Shown: one piece after another, positions 50,831-59,790 of the stretch
Layout of the letters: each line of letters starts with the position of its first letter
Numbering within the stretch: the stretch's first letter is position 1
Assembly (NCBI RefSeq): GCF_000527095.1
Contig: NZ_AZUN01000001.1
Coordinates: 1,860,001 to 1,924,000, forward strand
Direction: 5' to 3'
Origin: Methylomicrobium lacus LW14
GTDB lineage: Bacteria; Pseudomonadota; Gammaproteobacteria; Methylococcales; Methylomonadaceae
DNA length: 64,000 nucleotides
Made by a program: the position numbers and the translations under genes
Notes under the pieces: generated by a model
The model's input: the letters and a program-made list of their open reading frames with translations, nothing else
The model's database searches: none
What the model was told of the DNA's origin: nothing

Positions 50831-53083
50831 CTAGCTCCAGCTCAAATCGGTTCTGGACAACGGCAGTTGCCGCACCCGGATTCCGGTGGCCGCGAAGATC
50901 GCATTGCAGACGGCCGGCGCCAACGGCGGCAGCGCCGGTTCGCCGAGACCGGTCACCGGGTAATCGGTTTTCAGGAAATGCACATCGACCTGGGTCGGCG
51001 CATCGCCGATCCTTATCATCGGGTAATCGCCGAAATTGCTCTGCACGATGCGCCCCTTGTCGATATCCAGTTCCTGATACATCAGTGCGCCAAGGCCGTC
51101 AATCACCGAACCCTGCACCTGATTTTCCGCGCCGCTGAGGTTCACGATTTGCGCGCCGATGTCGGTCGCTACGACCACGCGATCGACCTTCAGCTTGCCA
51201 TCCTTCGACACGGTCACCTCGGCCACCTGCGCGATATAGCCGCGATGGCTGAAATGGAAGGCGATGCCCTGCCCCTGGCCGCGCGCATAGGTTTTCTTGC
51301 CCCAGTCGGCTTTTTCGGCCACATGCTGCAGCACATGCTTCATCCGGTTCACATCGTAGGGAATGCCCTGCTCGCCGGTGCCTTCCAGAAAACCCTTGTC
51401 GCCGAGGATTTCGAGGCGAAACGCCAAGGGGTCGCGGCCGGCCGCATGCGCCAGCTCGTCGATGAAACTGTGGAACACCCAGGCCAGCACATTGCTGCGC
51501 GGCGCCCGCCACGGCCCCATCGGGATGCCGCATTCGAGCGGCGTTTGCTCGATCCGGCAGTTTTCGACCCAGCGCCCCGGAAACTCGTCGCCGGACAGAT
51601 TGGCGCCGCTGCCCACTTCGAGCTTCGGCTGGCCGTCCTTGAACACGATGTGCTCAAAGGTCACGAAATGGTCATGCCAGGCGATCAGCTTGCCGCTCGT
51701 GTCCACGCCGCCGCGCAAAAAGTGAAAACCGCCGGCACGGTACTGGTCGTGTTGCAGGTCGTCTTCGCGAGTCCAGGTCAGCTTGACCGGCGCCGCGACC
51801 TTCTGGGCGATCGCCACCGCTTCGATCAGATAGTCCGGAATCAGCCGGCGGCCGAAACCGCCGCCGCTGCGGGTGATGTTCAGGGTGATCTTTTCCTTCG
51901 GGATGCCGAGCGTTTCGGTCACGATCTTTTGCCCGGCCTCGGGGTTCTGGGTCGGCGCCCAGATTTCGACGGCGCCGTCCTGGTACCAGGCGGTGGCGTT
52001 CTGCGGCTCGATGCTCACATGCGAGATGAAGGGGTAACTGTAGGCCGCCTCGACCGTTTTCGCGGCTTTCTCCAGCGCGGTTGCCACGTTGCCGTCATTG
52101 CGCAGCACCTCGCTGCCCGGCTGTTTCGCCAAGGCATCGGCCTTGGCCGCGAAGCCCTTCCAGCTTTCCGCCGCAGTCTTGCCTTCGTCCCAGACGACCT
52201 TCAGGTGTTTCCGCGCACTGAAGGCGGCCCAGGTCGAATCGGCGACGATCGCGACGCCGGGCAGCAGGCCTTTCAGGTTACTGGTTCCCTCGATCACGAA
52301 CGCATCGCGCACGCCGGGCAAGGCCTTGACTTCGTCGAGGTTCGCGCTGACCACCTTGCCGGCGAAAACCAGCGACTTGACGTAGGTCGCATAGAGCAAA
52401 CCGGGCAGGCTCACGTCGATGCCGAACAAGGGCTTTCCGGTCACTATGCCGGGATTGTCGACCCCGCCGATACGCGTGCCCAGCAGTTTAAAATCGCGCG
52501 GGTCCTTCAGGCGCACTTCGCTGGCTGCGGGCACCGGCAAGCTCGCGGCCTTGGCGGCCAGCTTGCCGTAACCGAGGCTGCGTCCTGTGGCCGGATGATG
52601 TACGGCACTGTCCTTGGCCAGCAACTGGTCGACAGGAAGCTTCCAGGCCAGCGCGGCGGCCTGGATCAGCATCGTGCGCGCGGTCGCACCGAGACGGTGG
52701 AATTCTTCGTAATTGGTCGGCGTCGAGCGCGAACCGCCGGCGCTTTGGCTGCCGTAGATCGGGTCGAGATCGCCCTGCACGATCACCACGTCCTTCCAGT
52801 CCACTTCCAGTTCCTCGGCGATCACCATCGGCAGCGAGGTCTTGATGCCCTGGCCGATCTCCGGCTGCTTGCTGACCAGCGTGACCGTGCCGTTCGGCGC
52901 GATACGGATGAAGGCATTGGGCTTGAACTCGGCCAAGGCCTGTGCCTTGGAAGGCTTGGCGACCCGTTTCGCGGCGCTATCCGCCGTATTGACATAAAAC
53001 CCCAGCACCAGGCCGCCTCCGGCCAATGCGGAAGTGCGCAGAAAGTCGCGGCGGGATGGATTTTTCGGCGCATTCGAGCTCAT
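50831..53083 (-). CDS. iorB: molybdopterin-binding subunit, isoquinoline 1-oxidoreductase beta type
   Basis: This 750-residue subunit begins with a twin-arginine signal (NPSRRDFLRTSALAGGG) and shows the IorB pattern: DWKDVVIVQGDLDPIYGSQSAGGSRS, NITRSGGGFGRRLIPDYLIEAV near the cofactor, GPWRAPRSNVLAWVFHSFIDELA, and near the C-terminus QVDVHFLKTDYPVTGLGEPALPPLAPAVCNAI with the base Glu. It hydroxylates N-heterocycles or oxidises aldehydes in related bacteria; the substrate here is open. The start at ATG 53083 has GGAGG upstream and overlaps the iorA stop by four bases. The enzyme would be exported folded together with its small subunit. Confidence 0.92.
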   Translation of the reverse strand: MSSNAPKNPSRRDFLRTSALAGGGLVLGFYVNTADSAAKRVAKPSKAQALAEFKPNAFIRIAPNGTVTLVSKQPEIGQGIKTSLPMVIAEELEVDWKDVVIVQGDLDPIYGSQSAGGSRSTPTNYEEFHRLGATARTMLIQAAALAWKLPVDQLLAKDSAVHHPATGRSLGYGKLAAKAASLPVPAASEVRLKDPRDFKLLGTRIGGVDNPGIVTGKPLFGIDVSLPGLLYATYVKSLVFAGKVVSANLDEVKALPGVRDAFVIEGTSNLKGLLPGVAIVADSTWAAFSARKHLKVVWDEGKTAAESWKGFAAKADALAKQPGSEVLRNDGNVATALEKAAKTVEAAYSYPFISHVSIEPQNATAWYQDGAVEIWAPTQNPEAGQKIVTETLGIPKEKITLNITRSGGGFGRRLIPDYLIEAVAIAQKVAAPVKLTWTREDDLQHDQYRAGGFHFLRGGVDTSGKLIAWHDHFVTFEHIVFKDGQPKLEVGSGANLSGDEFPGRWVENCRIEQTPLECGIPMGPWRAPRSNVLAWVFHSFIDELAHAAGRDPLAFRLEILGDKGFLEGTGEQGIPYDVNRMKHVLQHVAEKADWGKKTYARGQGQGIAFHFSHRGYIAQVAEVTVSKDGKLKVDRVVVATDIGAQIVNLSGAENQVQGSVIDGLGALMYQELDIDKGRIVQSNFGDYPMIRIGDAPTQVDVHFLKTDYPVTGLGEPALPPLAPAVCNAIFAATGIRVRQLPLSRTDLSWS

Positions 53084-53553
53084 GCGTTCCTCCCGGCCGC
53101 GATTTCGGCGGCGCGGTGAATACCCGCGCGAATCCTGAGATAAGTCCCGCAGCGGCACAGATTGCCTTCCAGCGCCGCATCGATTTCCTGATCGGACGGC
53201 TGCGGCGATTTTTTCAGCAGCGCCACCGCGGTCATGATCTGACCGGCCTGACAGTAGCCGCACTGCGGCACATCGAGTTCCTGCCAGGCTTGTTGCAAGG
53301 GATGGTCACCATTCTTGGACAAGCCTTCGATCGTGGTGATTTTGCTTTTCCCGACGCTCGAAACCGGCGTCTGGCAGGCCCGTGTCGGCACCCCGTCCAG
53401 ATGCACGGTGCAGGCCCCGCACTGGCCGATGCCGCAGCCGAATTTGGTGCCGACCAGATGCAGATGATCCCGCAAGATCCACAACAGCGGCGTGTCGTCG
53501 GCGACGTCTACCGTTTTCGGTACATTGTTTACGTTGAGCGTGTATTGACTCAT
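53080..53553 (-). CDS. iorA: [2Fe-2S] subunit, isoquinoline 1-oxidoreductase alpha type
   Basis: This 157-residue protein has the two iron-sulfur sites of the xanthine-dehydrogenase small subunit: a plant-type ferredoxin cluster in KFGCGIGQCGACTVHLDG plus C60, and a second cluster in CGYCQAGQ and LCRCGTYLRIRAGIHRA. It passes electrons from the IorB molybdenum site to an acceptor, probably a cytochrome. ATG 53553 has AGGAGA upstream; frames extending to 53901 are not protein-like. It leads the iorA-iorB-xdhC operon. A sigma-54-like sequence lies 260 bases upstream. Confidence 0.93.
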   Translation of the reverse strand: MSQYTLNVNNVPKTVDVADDTPLLWILRDHLHLVGTKFGCGIGQCGACTVHLDGVPTRACQTPVSSVGKSKITTIEGLSKNGDHPLQQAWQELDVPQCGYCQAGQIMTAVALLKKSPQPSDQEIDAALEGNLCRCGTYLRIRAGIHRAAEIAAGRNA

Positions 53554-53812
53554 GATGCGATATTTCTCCTGAGGCGAAAATTCCTGGCTCGTTTTGTGTC
53601 TGACATGCTTTTTATGCCCAACTTTTTGATGGTTTGAGCTGCCAATGGTTTTTGGATTCGGTTGTTGATGATGTTTTCGGATGGAAATGTAGAACAACGC
53701 GACCAACGGTCGGCGCTTTACGACTGCATGGATGCAGGAGTTAGAGCAATGCAGGAGCAATTGCCGAGTCGAATTAGTTGCCGAACATGACTTATGAACT
53801 TTCGGAAAGTTA

Positions 53813-53828
53813 TGCAGAATTTGTACCG
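53813..53828 (-). promoter_or_regulatory. possible sigma-54 promoter of iorA-iorB-xdhC
   Basis: On the minus strand CGGTACA-AATT-CTGCA keeps GG-N10-GC but is weak elsewhere. The nearest dyad centre is 85 bp upstream, close to the 86 bp seen for the RND pump. The leader would be about 250 bases. Confidence 0.45.
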
Positions 53829-53902
53829 GATAGCGTTGGTACCGGTAAAACCGATTGATTCGGCTAATCGAGGAGCAAAAAAGCGCTGTCCATCTCGGCA
53901 AG

Positions 53903-53952
53903 CTGTTGACTTACAAACATCGCCTGTTCACCGACTGTTGATTTTTGAACAA
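53903..53952. promoter_or_regulatory. enhancer-like dyad pair D (between iorA and superoxide dismutase genes)
   Basis: CTGTTGA-CTTA-CAAACAT (53903-53920) and CTGTTGA-TTTT-TGAACAA (53935-53952) have centres 32 bp apart; both fit TGT-N10-ACA exactly. The 53554-54236 region has no gene but holds this pair, two sigma-54-like sequences and a palindromic repeat. Confidence 0.75.
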
Positions 53953-54004
53953 TCTCATCAGCACAGAATCCATTTATCTAGGCCGCACCCACTACTTCCA
54001 ATAG

Positions 54005-54084
54005 CATAGCCCGGGTGAAACGCAGTGGAATCCGGTATATCGAAGCCAGAATGCCCCCGGATTCCGCTATGCCGCATCCAGGCT
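54005..54084. repeat. palindromic interspersed repeat (about 80 bp)
   Basis: TAGCCCGGGTG...GGAATCCGG and CCGGATTCC...CATCCAGGCTA form two imperfect complementary arms. Repeats of this type are common between genes in many proteobacteria. Confidence 0.65.
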
Positions 54085-54127
54085 ACTTGCTAACCCATCA
54101 CAATAGTGCAGAGACTGGATCACTCAA

Positions 54128-54143
54128 CGGCGTTATTTTTGCA
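54128..54143 (+). promoter_or_regulatory. possible sigma-54 promoter of the superoxide dismutase gene
   Basis: CGGCGTT-ATTT-TTGCA has a perfect -12 element and the GG of the -24 element at correct spacing. The nearest dyad centre is 186 bp upstream, and the ATG is about 90 bases downstream. Confidence 0.4.
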
Positions 54144-54236
54144 TGTATTGAGAGATTGCATGCGAGCATAGATTTGTAGACGCGACAACCCTGTATCCTG
54201 TTTTTAGCTTGAATTCTCAATTGAAGGAGTCAAACC

Positions 54237-54998
54237 ATGAGTACCAATAATTCCCGTCGCGATTTTCTGAGCATCGCCACAGCAGGAGCGGCATTGGCGC
54301 TGCTGGAACCGGAACAGGCTCTGGCAGCCTCCGAAACGAAATCAGCCCTCGTTACGACCTTGCCGGATGCGTTCAGCACGGAACATGCAGCCAAACCCTT
54401 GAGCTTCGACCCTGCCAAACTGGACGGCCTATCCGAGAAGCTGATCCGCTCGCATTGGGAAAACAATTACGGCGGCTCGGTCAAGGCTCTGAATGCGGTC
54501 AAGAAAAAACTGGCGTCCTTCCGTGAAGATGCGGACCTTCCGGCTTTCGTTTACAACGATTTGAAACGAGAACATTTACTGCGCACCGGTTCGGTAGTGT
54601 TACACGAGCTGTATTTCAGCAATTTGGGAAGCACCGCAAAGCCGGAAGCTGCCTTACGCAATTTGATCGGCTCGGCCTTCGGCTCCTTCGAGACCTGGGA
54701 AAAAGAATTCAGACGCATCGGCGCCGGGCTCAGCGGCGGCTCCGGCTGGGTCACGCTAGGCCTGAATCTGCACACCGGTCTGCTCGAAAATTACTGGCAG
54801 TGGGATCATCTGCACGCACCCGCAGCGACCATGCCGATTCTGGTGCTGGATATGTACGAACATTCGTACCAAATGGACTACGGCGCCGCGGCGCCGGCTT
54901 ACCTGGATGCCTTCTTCCGCAACATCCATTGGGAATCGGTCGCCTCCCGCCTGAATACCGCCTTGAAATTACTGGCACTTGCCCGGCAATCAACGTAG
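54237..54998 (+). CDS. Tat-exported Fe/Mn superoxide dismutase
   Basis: This 253-residue protein begins with a twin-arginine signal (NSRRDFLSIATAGAALALLEP) and continues into an iron/manganese superoxide dismutase. The metal ligands are recognisable as His in LIRSHWENNYGG, His in SVVLHELYFSNL, and Asp plus His in VLDMYEHSYQMDYG. NYWQWDHLHAP and GSGWVTLGLNL complete the family pattern. Most Fe/Mn enzymes are cytoplasmic, so Tat export as a folded metalloenzyme is notable. AAGGAG precedes the ATG. Neighbouring iorAB could produce superoxide or peroxide in the same compartment. The mature chain has three Met and no Cys. Confidence 0.92.
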   Translation: MSTNNSRRDFLSIATAGAALALLEPEQALAASETKSALVTTLPDAFSTEHAAKPLSFDPAKLDGLSEKLIRSHWENNYGGSVKALNAVKKKLASFREDADLPAFVYNDLKREHLLRTGSVVLHELYFSNLGSTAKPEAALRNLIGSAFGSFETWEKEFRRIGAGLSGGSGWVTLGLNLHTGLLENYWQWDHLHAPAATMPILVLDMYEHSYQMDYGAAAPAYLDAFFRNIHWESVASRLNTALKLLALARQST

Positions 54999-55001
54999 AT
55001 A

Positions 55002-55051
55002 CTGTTGGTTTACGGACACCTTCTGTATCCCGCCTGCTGATTTTTCAACAA
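55002..55051. promoter_or_regulatory. enhancer-like dyad pair E (second RND pump)
   Basis: CTGTTGG-TTTA-CGGACAC (55002-55019) and CTGCTGA-TTTT-TCAACAA (55034-55051) have centres 32 bp apart. Confidence 0.75.
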
Positions 55052-55126
55052 GACCGCTCTTTCGATTAGCCCTCCCCTGCGCCAAATAACGGCCAAACGG
55101 CAGGCAATAAGCCGTAACCCTCAGCT

Positions 55127-55142
55127 TGGTATGTAATTTGCG
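55127..55142 (+). promoter_or_regulatory. sigma-54-type promoter of the second RND pump
   Basis: TGGTATG-TAAT-TTGCG keeps GG-N10-GC and most of both elements. The nearest dyad centre is 86 bp upstream. The ATG is about 63 bases downstream. Confidence 0.65.
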
Positions 55143-55204
55143 TATATAAAGCACAAGCTTTTCCAACTCAGGCTCAATCACAACGGATCGTTCAAGCCCT
55201 CTTC

Positions 55205-58200
55205 ATGTGGATCGTTCAAATCGCCCTCCGCCGCCCCTATACCTTCGTGGTGGCGGCCCTGCTGATTCTTTTGTCCACGCCTTATGTCTTGCGCAAGATG
55301 CCGACCGACATTTTTCCGACGATCGACATTCCGGTCGTCGCGATGCTGTGGCAATACAACGGCATGCCCGCCAAGGAAATCGCCGACCGACTGACCGGCT
55401 CGGTCGAACGCTCGATGAGCCTGATCGACGGCATCGAGCACAGCGAATCGCTGTCTTACGCCGGCGCGGCGGTGATCAAGGTGTTTTTCCATCCGGACAC
55501 CGACATCCGTACCGCGATCGCGCAGGTGATGTCCAGCAGCAACTCGGTCTATCGCTCGCTGCCGACCAATGTCGCGCCGCCGCAGGTGATCCAGTATTCG
55601 GCCTCCGACCTGCCGCTGGTGCAGCTCGGCATCTCCAGCAGCACGGTGCCGGAAACGGAGGTGAACGACCTGACCAACAACATCGTCCGCACTGAGCTGC
55701 AATCCAAGCGCGGCGTCGCGGTGACCAATCCGTTCGGCTCGAAGAGCCGGCAGATCACCGTCGATACAGACGTGCCGGCCCTGCTGGCCCGCGGCCTGAC
55801 GCCGACCGACCTGTCGGATGCGCTGGCCGAACAAAACCTGATCCTGCCGACCGGCACGATCAAGATCGGCTCGACCGAATACGACGTGACATTGAACGGC
55901 GCGATCGCGGCGATTCCGCGCCTCGGCGAGCTTCCAGTGCGTACCGATCACGGCGCGACGACCCTGATCCGCGATGTCGCGATCGTCCGCGACGGCCCCG
56001 CGCCGACCACGACGATAGCCCGCCAGAACGGCGAGCGCGGCATACTCAATTCTGTCTTCAAGATCGGCAATGTTTCCACGCTGGAAGTGGTCGAGCACGT
56101 CCGGCAAGCGATTCCGAAAATGCTGGAGCTGATGCCGGAAGGCATCAACATGCGACTGATGTTCGACCAATCGCTGTTCGTGAAGGCGGCGATCGGCAAC
56201 GTGCTGCACGAGGCGCTGATCGCGGCCGCCCTGACCGCGGCGATGTTGCTCCTGTTTCTCGGCAACTGGCGCACCACCTGCATCATCGCGGTCTCGATTC
56301 CGCTGGCGATCATGGTCTCGCTGATCATGCTGTATCTGATCGGCGAAACGATCAATCTGATGACGATGGGCGGGCTCGCGCTGGCGGTCGGCATCCTGGT
56401 CGACGACGCGACCGTCGAGATCGAGAACATCGAACGGCAGATGCTGCTGGGCAAAAATCCGCAGCAAGCGATTCTGGACGGCGCCGCCGAAATCGCGATG
56501 CCGGCCTTCGTCTCGACCCTGTGCATCTGCATCGTGTTCGTGCCGATGTTCTTCCTGACCGGCGTCGCGCGCAGCCTGTTCGTGCCGATGGCCGAGGCGG
56601 TGGTGTTCGCGATGCTGGCCTCCTATATTTTGTCGCGCACGCTGGTGCCCACCCTGGTGATGTATGTGATGGCCGGCCATCACGGCCGTCTTGACGCGCC
56701 GCCGGGCAATGCGCTGGCGCGCGCTTTCAAGAGTCTGCACCATGCCTTCGAGCACGGTTTCGAAAGCTTCCGCGGCCATTACGTGGTGCTGGCCAGCCAC
56801 CTGCTGAACCATCGGCGGCGTTACGGCACGGCGATCCTGGGCTTCTGTCTGTTGTCGCTGGGCCTCACGCCGCTGCTGGGACGGGACCTGTTTCCGGCGG
56901 TGGATGCCGGCCAGATCAGGCTGCACGTGCGCGCGGCATCGGGCACCCGGATCGAGGAGATGCCGCAGCAAATCGACGCGGTGGAGGCCTTTATCCGCAA
57001 AAGCATTCCGAGCCAGGAACTCAGCGACATGCTGGACATCATCGGCGGCCCGTACAGTACCCGCAACACATTGTTCGGCAACTCCGGCACGGTCGAGACC
57101 GCCGACACCGAGATCATGATTTCGCTGACGCCGGGCCGGCATGCGCCGAGCGGCGACTACATCAAGGCCCTGCGCGCAGAGTTGCCGCGCCGCTTCCCTG
57201 CCCTGGAGTTCTTTTTCCAGCCGGCCGACCAGGTCAGCCAGACCTTGAATTTCGGCGTGCCGGCGCCGATCGACGTGCAGTTCATCGGCGGCAAGCCTGA
57301 CGACGTGATACCGCAGGTGCGGATGTTTCAGAACCGGCTGCGCCAAATCCCCGGCATCGTCGATGCGCATGTTTACCAGCGCATGAACCGCCCAGCCCTC
57401 GATTTGGAAATGAATCGCCAGCAACTGCAACAGCTCGGCCTGTCGGCGCGCGACGTGGCGCAAAACCTGCTATTGACCCTGAGCGGCAGCATGCAGACCG
57501 CGCCCTCCTACTGGCTGAATCCGGCCAACGGCAACACCGTCAACATCGGCGTGATGGGCAATCCCTTGACGCTGGACAGCCTGGACGCTCTGCTGCGCAC
57601 CCCGGTCGGCGGCGGCAGCGACGGCCAGCCGCAACTGCTCGGCAATCTGGTCAAACTGAAACGCTCGCAACTGCCGGCCATGGTGACCCATTACAACTCG
57701 AACAATGTCTTCAATATCTACGCCAGCGTCGAGGGACGCGACCTCGGCTCGATCAGCAACGACATCGATAAACTGATCGAAGAAAGCCGGACTGCCCTGC
57801 CCCGCGGCGTCGAATTGACGGTGCGCGGCCAGATCGAAACGCTGAACGGCTCCTTCATCGGCCTGGCCTCAGGCCTTGCGGTGGCGATCGTGCTGCTGTA
57901 TCTGTTGCTGGTGGTGAACTTCCAGTCCTGGCTCGACCCGTTGATCATCGTCAGCGCCTTGCCGGCCGCCTTGGCCGGCATCGCCTGGACCCTGTACCTG
58001 ACCGGCACGACGCTCAGCATACCGGCACTGACCGGCAGTATCATGGCGATGGGGGTAGTGACCGCCAACAGCATCCTGCTGGTGTCGTTCGCCCGCAGCC
58101 GGCTGAGCGCCGGAGTGCCGCCGACGACGGCCGCCCTGGAAGCCGCCGCGACCCGGCTGCGCCCGGTGCTGATGACCGCCTTTGCGATGATCGTCGGCAT

Positions 58201-58375
58201 GCTGCCGATGGCTATCGGATGGGGCGAAGGCGCCGAGCAGAACGCGCCTTTAGGCCGCGCGGTGATCGGCGGCCTGACCTTTGCGACCGCCTCTACGCTG
58301 CTGTTCGTGCCGATCGTATTCGTCGCGATGCATCAATGGCTGCAATCTGTCCATCCGAAACACATACCCATTTAA
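55205..58375 (+). CDS. RND-type efflux permease (second system)
   Basis: This 1056-residue inner-membrane pump has the AcrB-like layout. The first helix (PYTFVVAALLILLSTPYVL) is followed by the porter domain with GMPAKEIADRLTGSVERSMSLIDGIEH. Helix 4 carries the proton-relay aspartates in GGLALAVGILVDDATVEIENIE. The second half repeats the pattern, with TGSIMAMGVVTANSILLVSFARS in place of the usual acidic residues. Met content is ordinary, unlike the soluble exported proteins around it. Its adaptor gene follows after 175 bases that contain a paired-hairpin repeat. The substrate is unknown. Confidence 0.93.
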   Translation: MWIVQIALRRPYTFVVAALLILLSTPYVLRKMPTDIFPTIDIPVVAMLWQYNGMPAKEIADRLTGSVERSMSLIDGIEHSESLSYAGAAVIKVFFHPDTDIRTAIAQVMSSSNSVYRSLPTNVAPPQVIQYSASDLPLVQLGISSSTVPETEVNDLTNNIVRTELQSKRGVAVTNPFGSKSRQITVDTDVPALLARGLTPTDLSDALAEQNLILPTGTIKIGSTEYDVTLNGAIAAIPRLGELPVRTDHGATTLIRDVAIVRDGPAPTTTIARQNGERGILNSVFKIGNVSTLEVVEHVRQAIPKMLELMPEGINMRLMFDQSLFVKAAIGNVLHEALIAAALTAAMLLLFLGNWRTTCIIAVSIPLAIMVSLIMLYLIGETINLMTMGGLALAVGILVDDATVEIENIERQMLLGKNPQQAILDGAAEIAMPAFVSTLCICIVFVPMFFLTGVARSLFVPMAEAVVFAMLASYILSRTLVPTLVMYVMAGHHGRLDAPPGNALARAFKSLHHAFEHGFESFRGHYVVLASHLLNHRRRYGTAILGFCLLSLGLTPLLGRDLFPAVDAGQIRLHVRAASGTRIEEMPQQIDAVEAFIRKSIPSQELSDMLDIIGGPYSTRNTLFGNSGTVETADTEIMISLTPGRHAPSGDYIKALRAELPRRFPALEFFFQPADQVSQTLNFGVPAPIDVQFIGGKPDDVIPQVRMFQNRLRQIPGIVDAHVYQRMNRPALDLEMNRQQLQQLGLSARDVAQNLLLTLSGSMQTAPSYWLNPANGNTVNIGVMGNPLTLDSLDALLRTPVGGGSDGQPQLLGNLVKLKRSQLPAMVTHYNSNNVFNIYASVEGRDLGSISNDIDKLIEESRTALPRGVELTVRGQIETLNGSFIGLASGLAVAIVLLYLLLVVNFQSWLDPLIIVSALPAALAGIAWTLYLTGTTLSIPALTGSIMAMGVVTANSILLVSFARSRLSAGVPPTTAALEAAATRLRPVLMTAFAMIVGMLPMAIGWGEGAEQNAPLGRAVIGGLTFATASTLLFVPIVFVAMHQWLQSVHPKHIPI

Positions 58376-58417
58376 CCTTATGACACCAACATCCACGAAG
58401 CATGCAGTAAACAGAAA

Positions 58418-58518
58418 GCGGGACGGAGTTTTAACTCCGTCCCCATCGTTTTGACGATGCCGATAGCTTGAAACATCGGTAAAACCTTGCGGACAGGGCA
58501 ATATGCCCCGTCCGGCGA
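58418..58518. repeat. paired-hairpin repeat, copy 4, inside the RND operon
   Basis: Hairpin GGGACGGAGTT/AACTCCGTCCC (58420-58443) is followed by CCTTGCGGAC and hairpin GGACAGGGCA/TGCCCCGTCC (58491-58513). It separates the permease and adaptor genes. Confidence 0.85.
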
Positions 58519-58550
58519 ACCCATCAAAATCACCCACCAGGAAATATCAT

Positions 58551-59756
58551 ATGTCTAGTCAACTTTCGCCCGCATTCGCCCTGCCGCCCACGGCCAATCC
58601 CCGGCGCACCCTGAACATCGCCGGCAAAGCCGGATCGGCACTCCTGTTGCTGCTACTCGGCGCCGGCGTCTTTCGCTACGCGGTGAATCAGAGCGCGGCG
58701 GAAAGCCTGGCTCTACACACCGCCGACAGCCTGCAACGCAGCGTGATCGCGGTGCATCCGCGTCCCGGCGAGGCCTTGCGCAAACTGGTATTGCCGGCTA
58801 GCCTGAAGGGCTATACCGAAACCCAGGTTTTCGCGCGCACCAACGGCTACCTGAAAGCCTGGCACAAGAACATCGGCGATACGGTCAAAAAGGGCGATCT
58901 GCTGGCCGAGATCGACGTGCCGGAACTGGAACACGAACTGGCGCAGGGCCGGGCCGCGCAGGCTCAGGTCAAGGCCCGCCTGGAGCTGACGCGCTCGACA
59001 TGGGAACGCTGGCGGCAACTGAGCGAAACCGACGGCGCGCCGAAGCAGGAGGTCGACGAAAAACGCGCCGCCTTCCTGCAGGCGGAAGCCGACCTGGCCG
59101 CCGCTACGGCGAATGTCAGACGCCTGGAAAACATCGAAAACTACCGCCGCGTGATCGCGCCGTTCGATGGCGTGATTACTCGCCGCGCGGTCGACGTCGG
59201 CAGCCTGATCGGCGCCGGCACCCAGGAATTGTTCGCGCTGACCCAGACCGACCCGCTGCGCCTGAGCGTCTGGGTGCCGCAGGCCTATGCCGACGACATC
59301 GAGGCCGGCCAGACCGCGTCGGTGCGCCCGCTCGGAACGCAAGGCCAGGCTATCAGCGCCCGCATCGATCATGTCGCCGGCGCCTTGGATCCTGTCACGC
59401 GCTCCCGGCAAGCCGAGATCAGCCTGCCGAATCACGACAGTCAGTTGCTGCCGGGCGCCTATGTCGAAATCGCGATCGACATTGCGCAGAAGGCAAGCCC
59501 GCTGCTGGTGCCGGCCAATGCGCTGGTGATGGACAAGGACGGCACGCACGCGGTCATCGTCGATGGCCAAGGCCGGATCGACCTGCGCCAGGTAAAAATA
59601 GGCCGCGATTTCGGCCGCGAGGTCGAGATTCTGGAAGGCATCGCCGCGAACGACGTGCTGGTCGCAAGCCCTTCGGATCTATTGACCCAGGGCGAGACGG
59701 TCAGCGTCGTGGAGGCCGAGGGCAAGGCGAGCGAGAAGCTGGCGTCCAGATCGTGA
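58551..59756 (+). CDS. RND efflux periplasmic adaptor (second system)
   Basis: This 401-residue adaptor has one N-terminal membrane helix (AGSALLLLLLGAGVFRYAV), a lipoyl region (GYLKAWHKNIGDTVKKGDLLAEIDVPELE), an alpha-hairpin (about 125-175), and barrel and membrane-proximal domains (APFDGVITRRAVDVGSLIGAG, LPGAYVEIAIDIAQKASPLLVPANALVM). AGGA precedes ATG 58551; an ATG at 58503 lies within the repeat and is rejected. No outer-membrane factor gene follows: the sequence runs into a MITE-like element and an IS110-type element, so the third component either lies elsewhere or was displaced. Confidence 0.92.
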   Translation: MSSQLSPAFALPPTANPRRTLNIAGKAGSALLLLLLGAGVFRYAVNQSAAESLALHTADSLQRSVIAVHPRPGEALRKLVLPASLKGYTETQVFARTNGYLKAWHKNIGDTVKKGDLLAEIDVPELEHELAQGRAAQAQVKARLELTRSTWERWRQLSETDGAPKQEVDEKRAAFLQAEADLAAATANVRRLENIENYRRVIAPFDGVITRRAVDVGSLIGAGTQELFALTQTDPLRLSVWVPQAYADDIEAGQTASVRPLGTQGQAISARIDHVAGALDPVTRSRQAEISLPNHDSQLLPGAYVEIAIDIAQKASPLLVPANALVMDKDGTHAVIVDGQGRIDLRQVKIGRDFGREVEILEGIAANDVLVASPSDLLTQGETVSVVEAEGKASEKLASRS

Positions 59757-59790
59757 GAACTTAGAGTATTCTGGTTCCCAAGTGCCACGT

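Noticed and set aside
53590..53680. Sigma-54 promoter closer to iorA (TTGGGCATAAAAAGC on the minus strand)
   Set aside because: The GG to GC spacing is nine or eight bases, not ten, so the site at 53813 was kept as the better though weak candidate.
55178..57463. 761-codon open frame opposite the second RND permease
   Set aside because: Antisense shadow with His/Arg/Gln-rich low-complexity composition.
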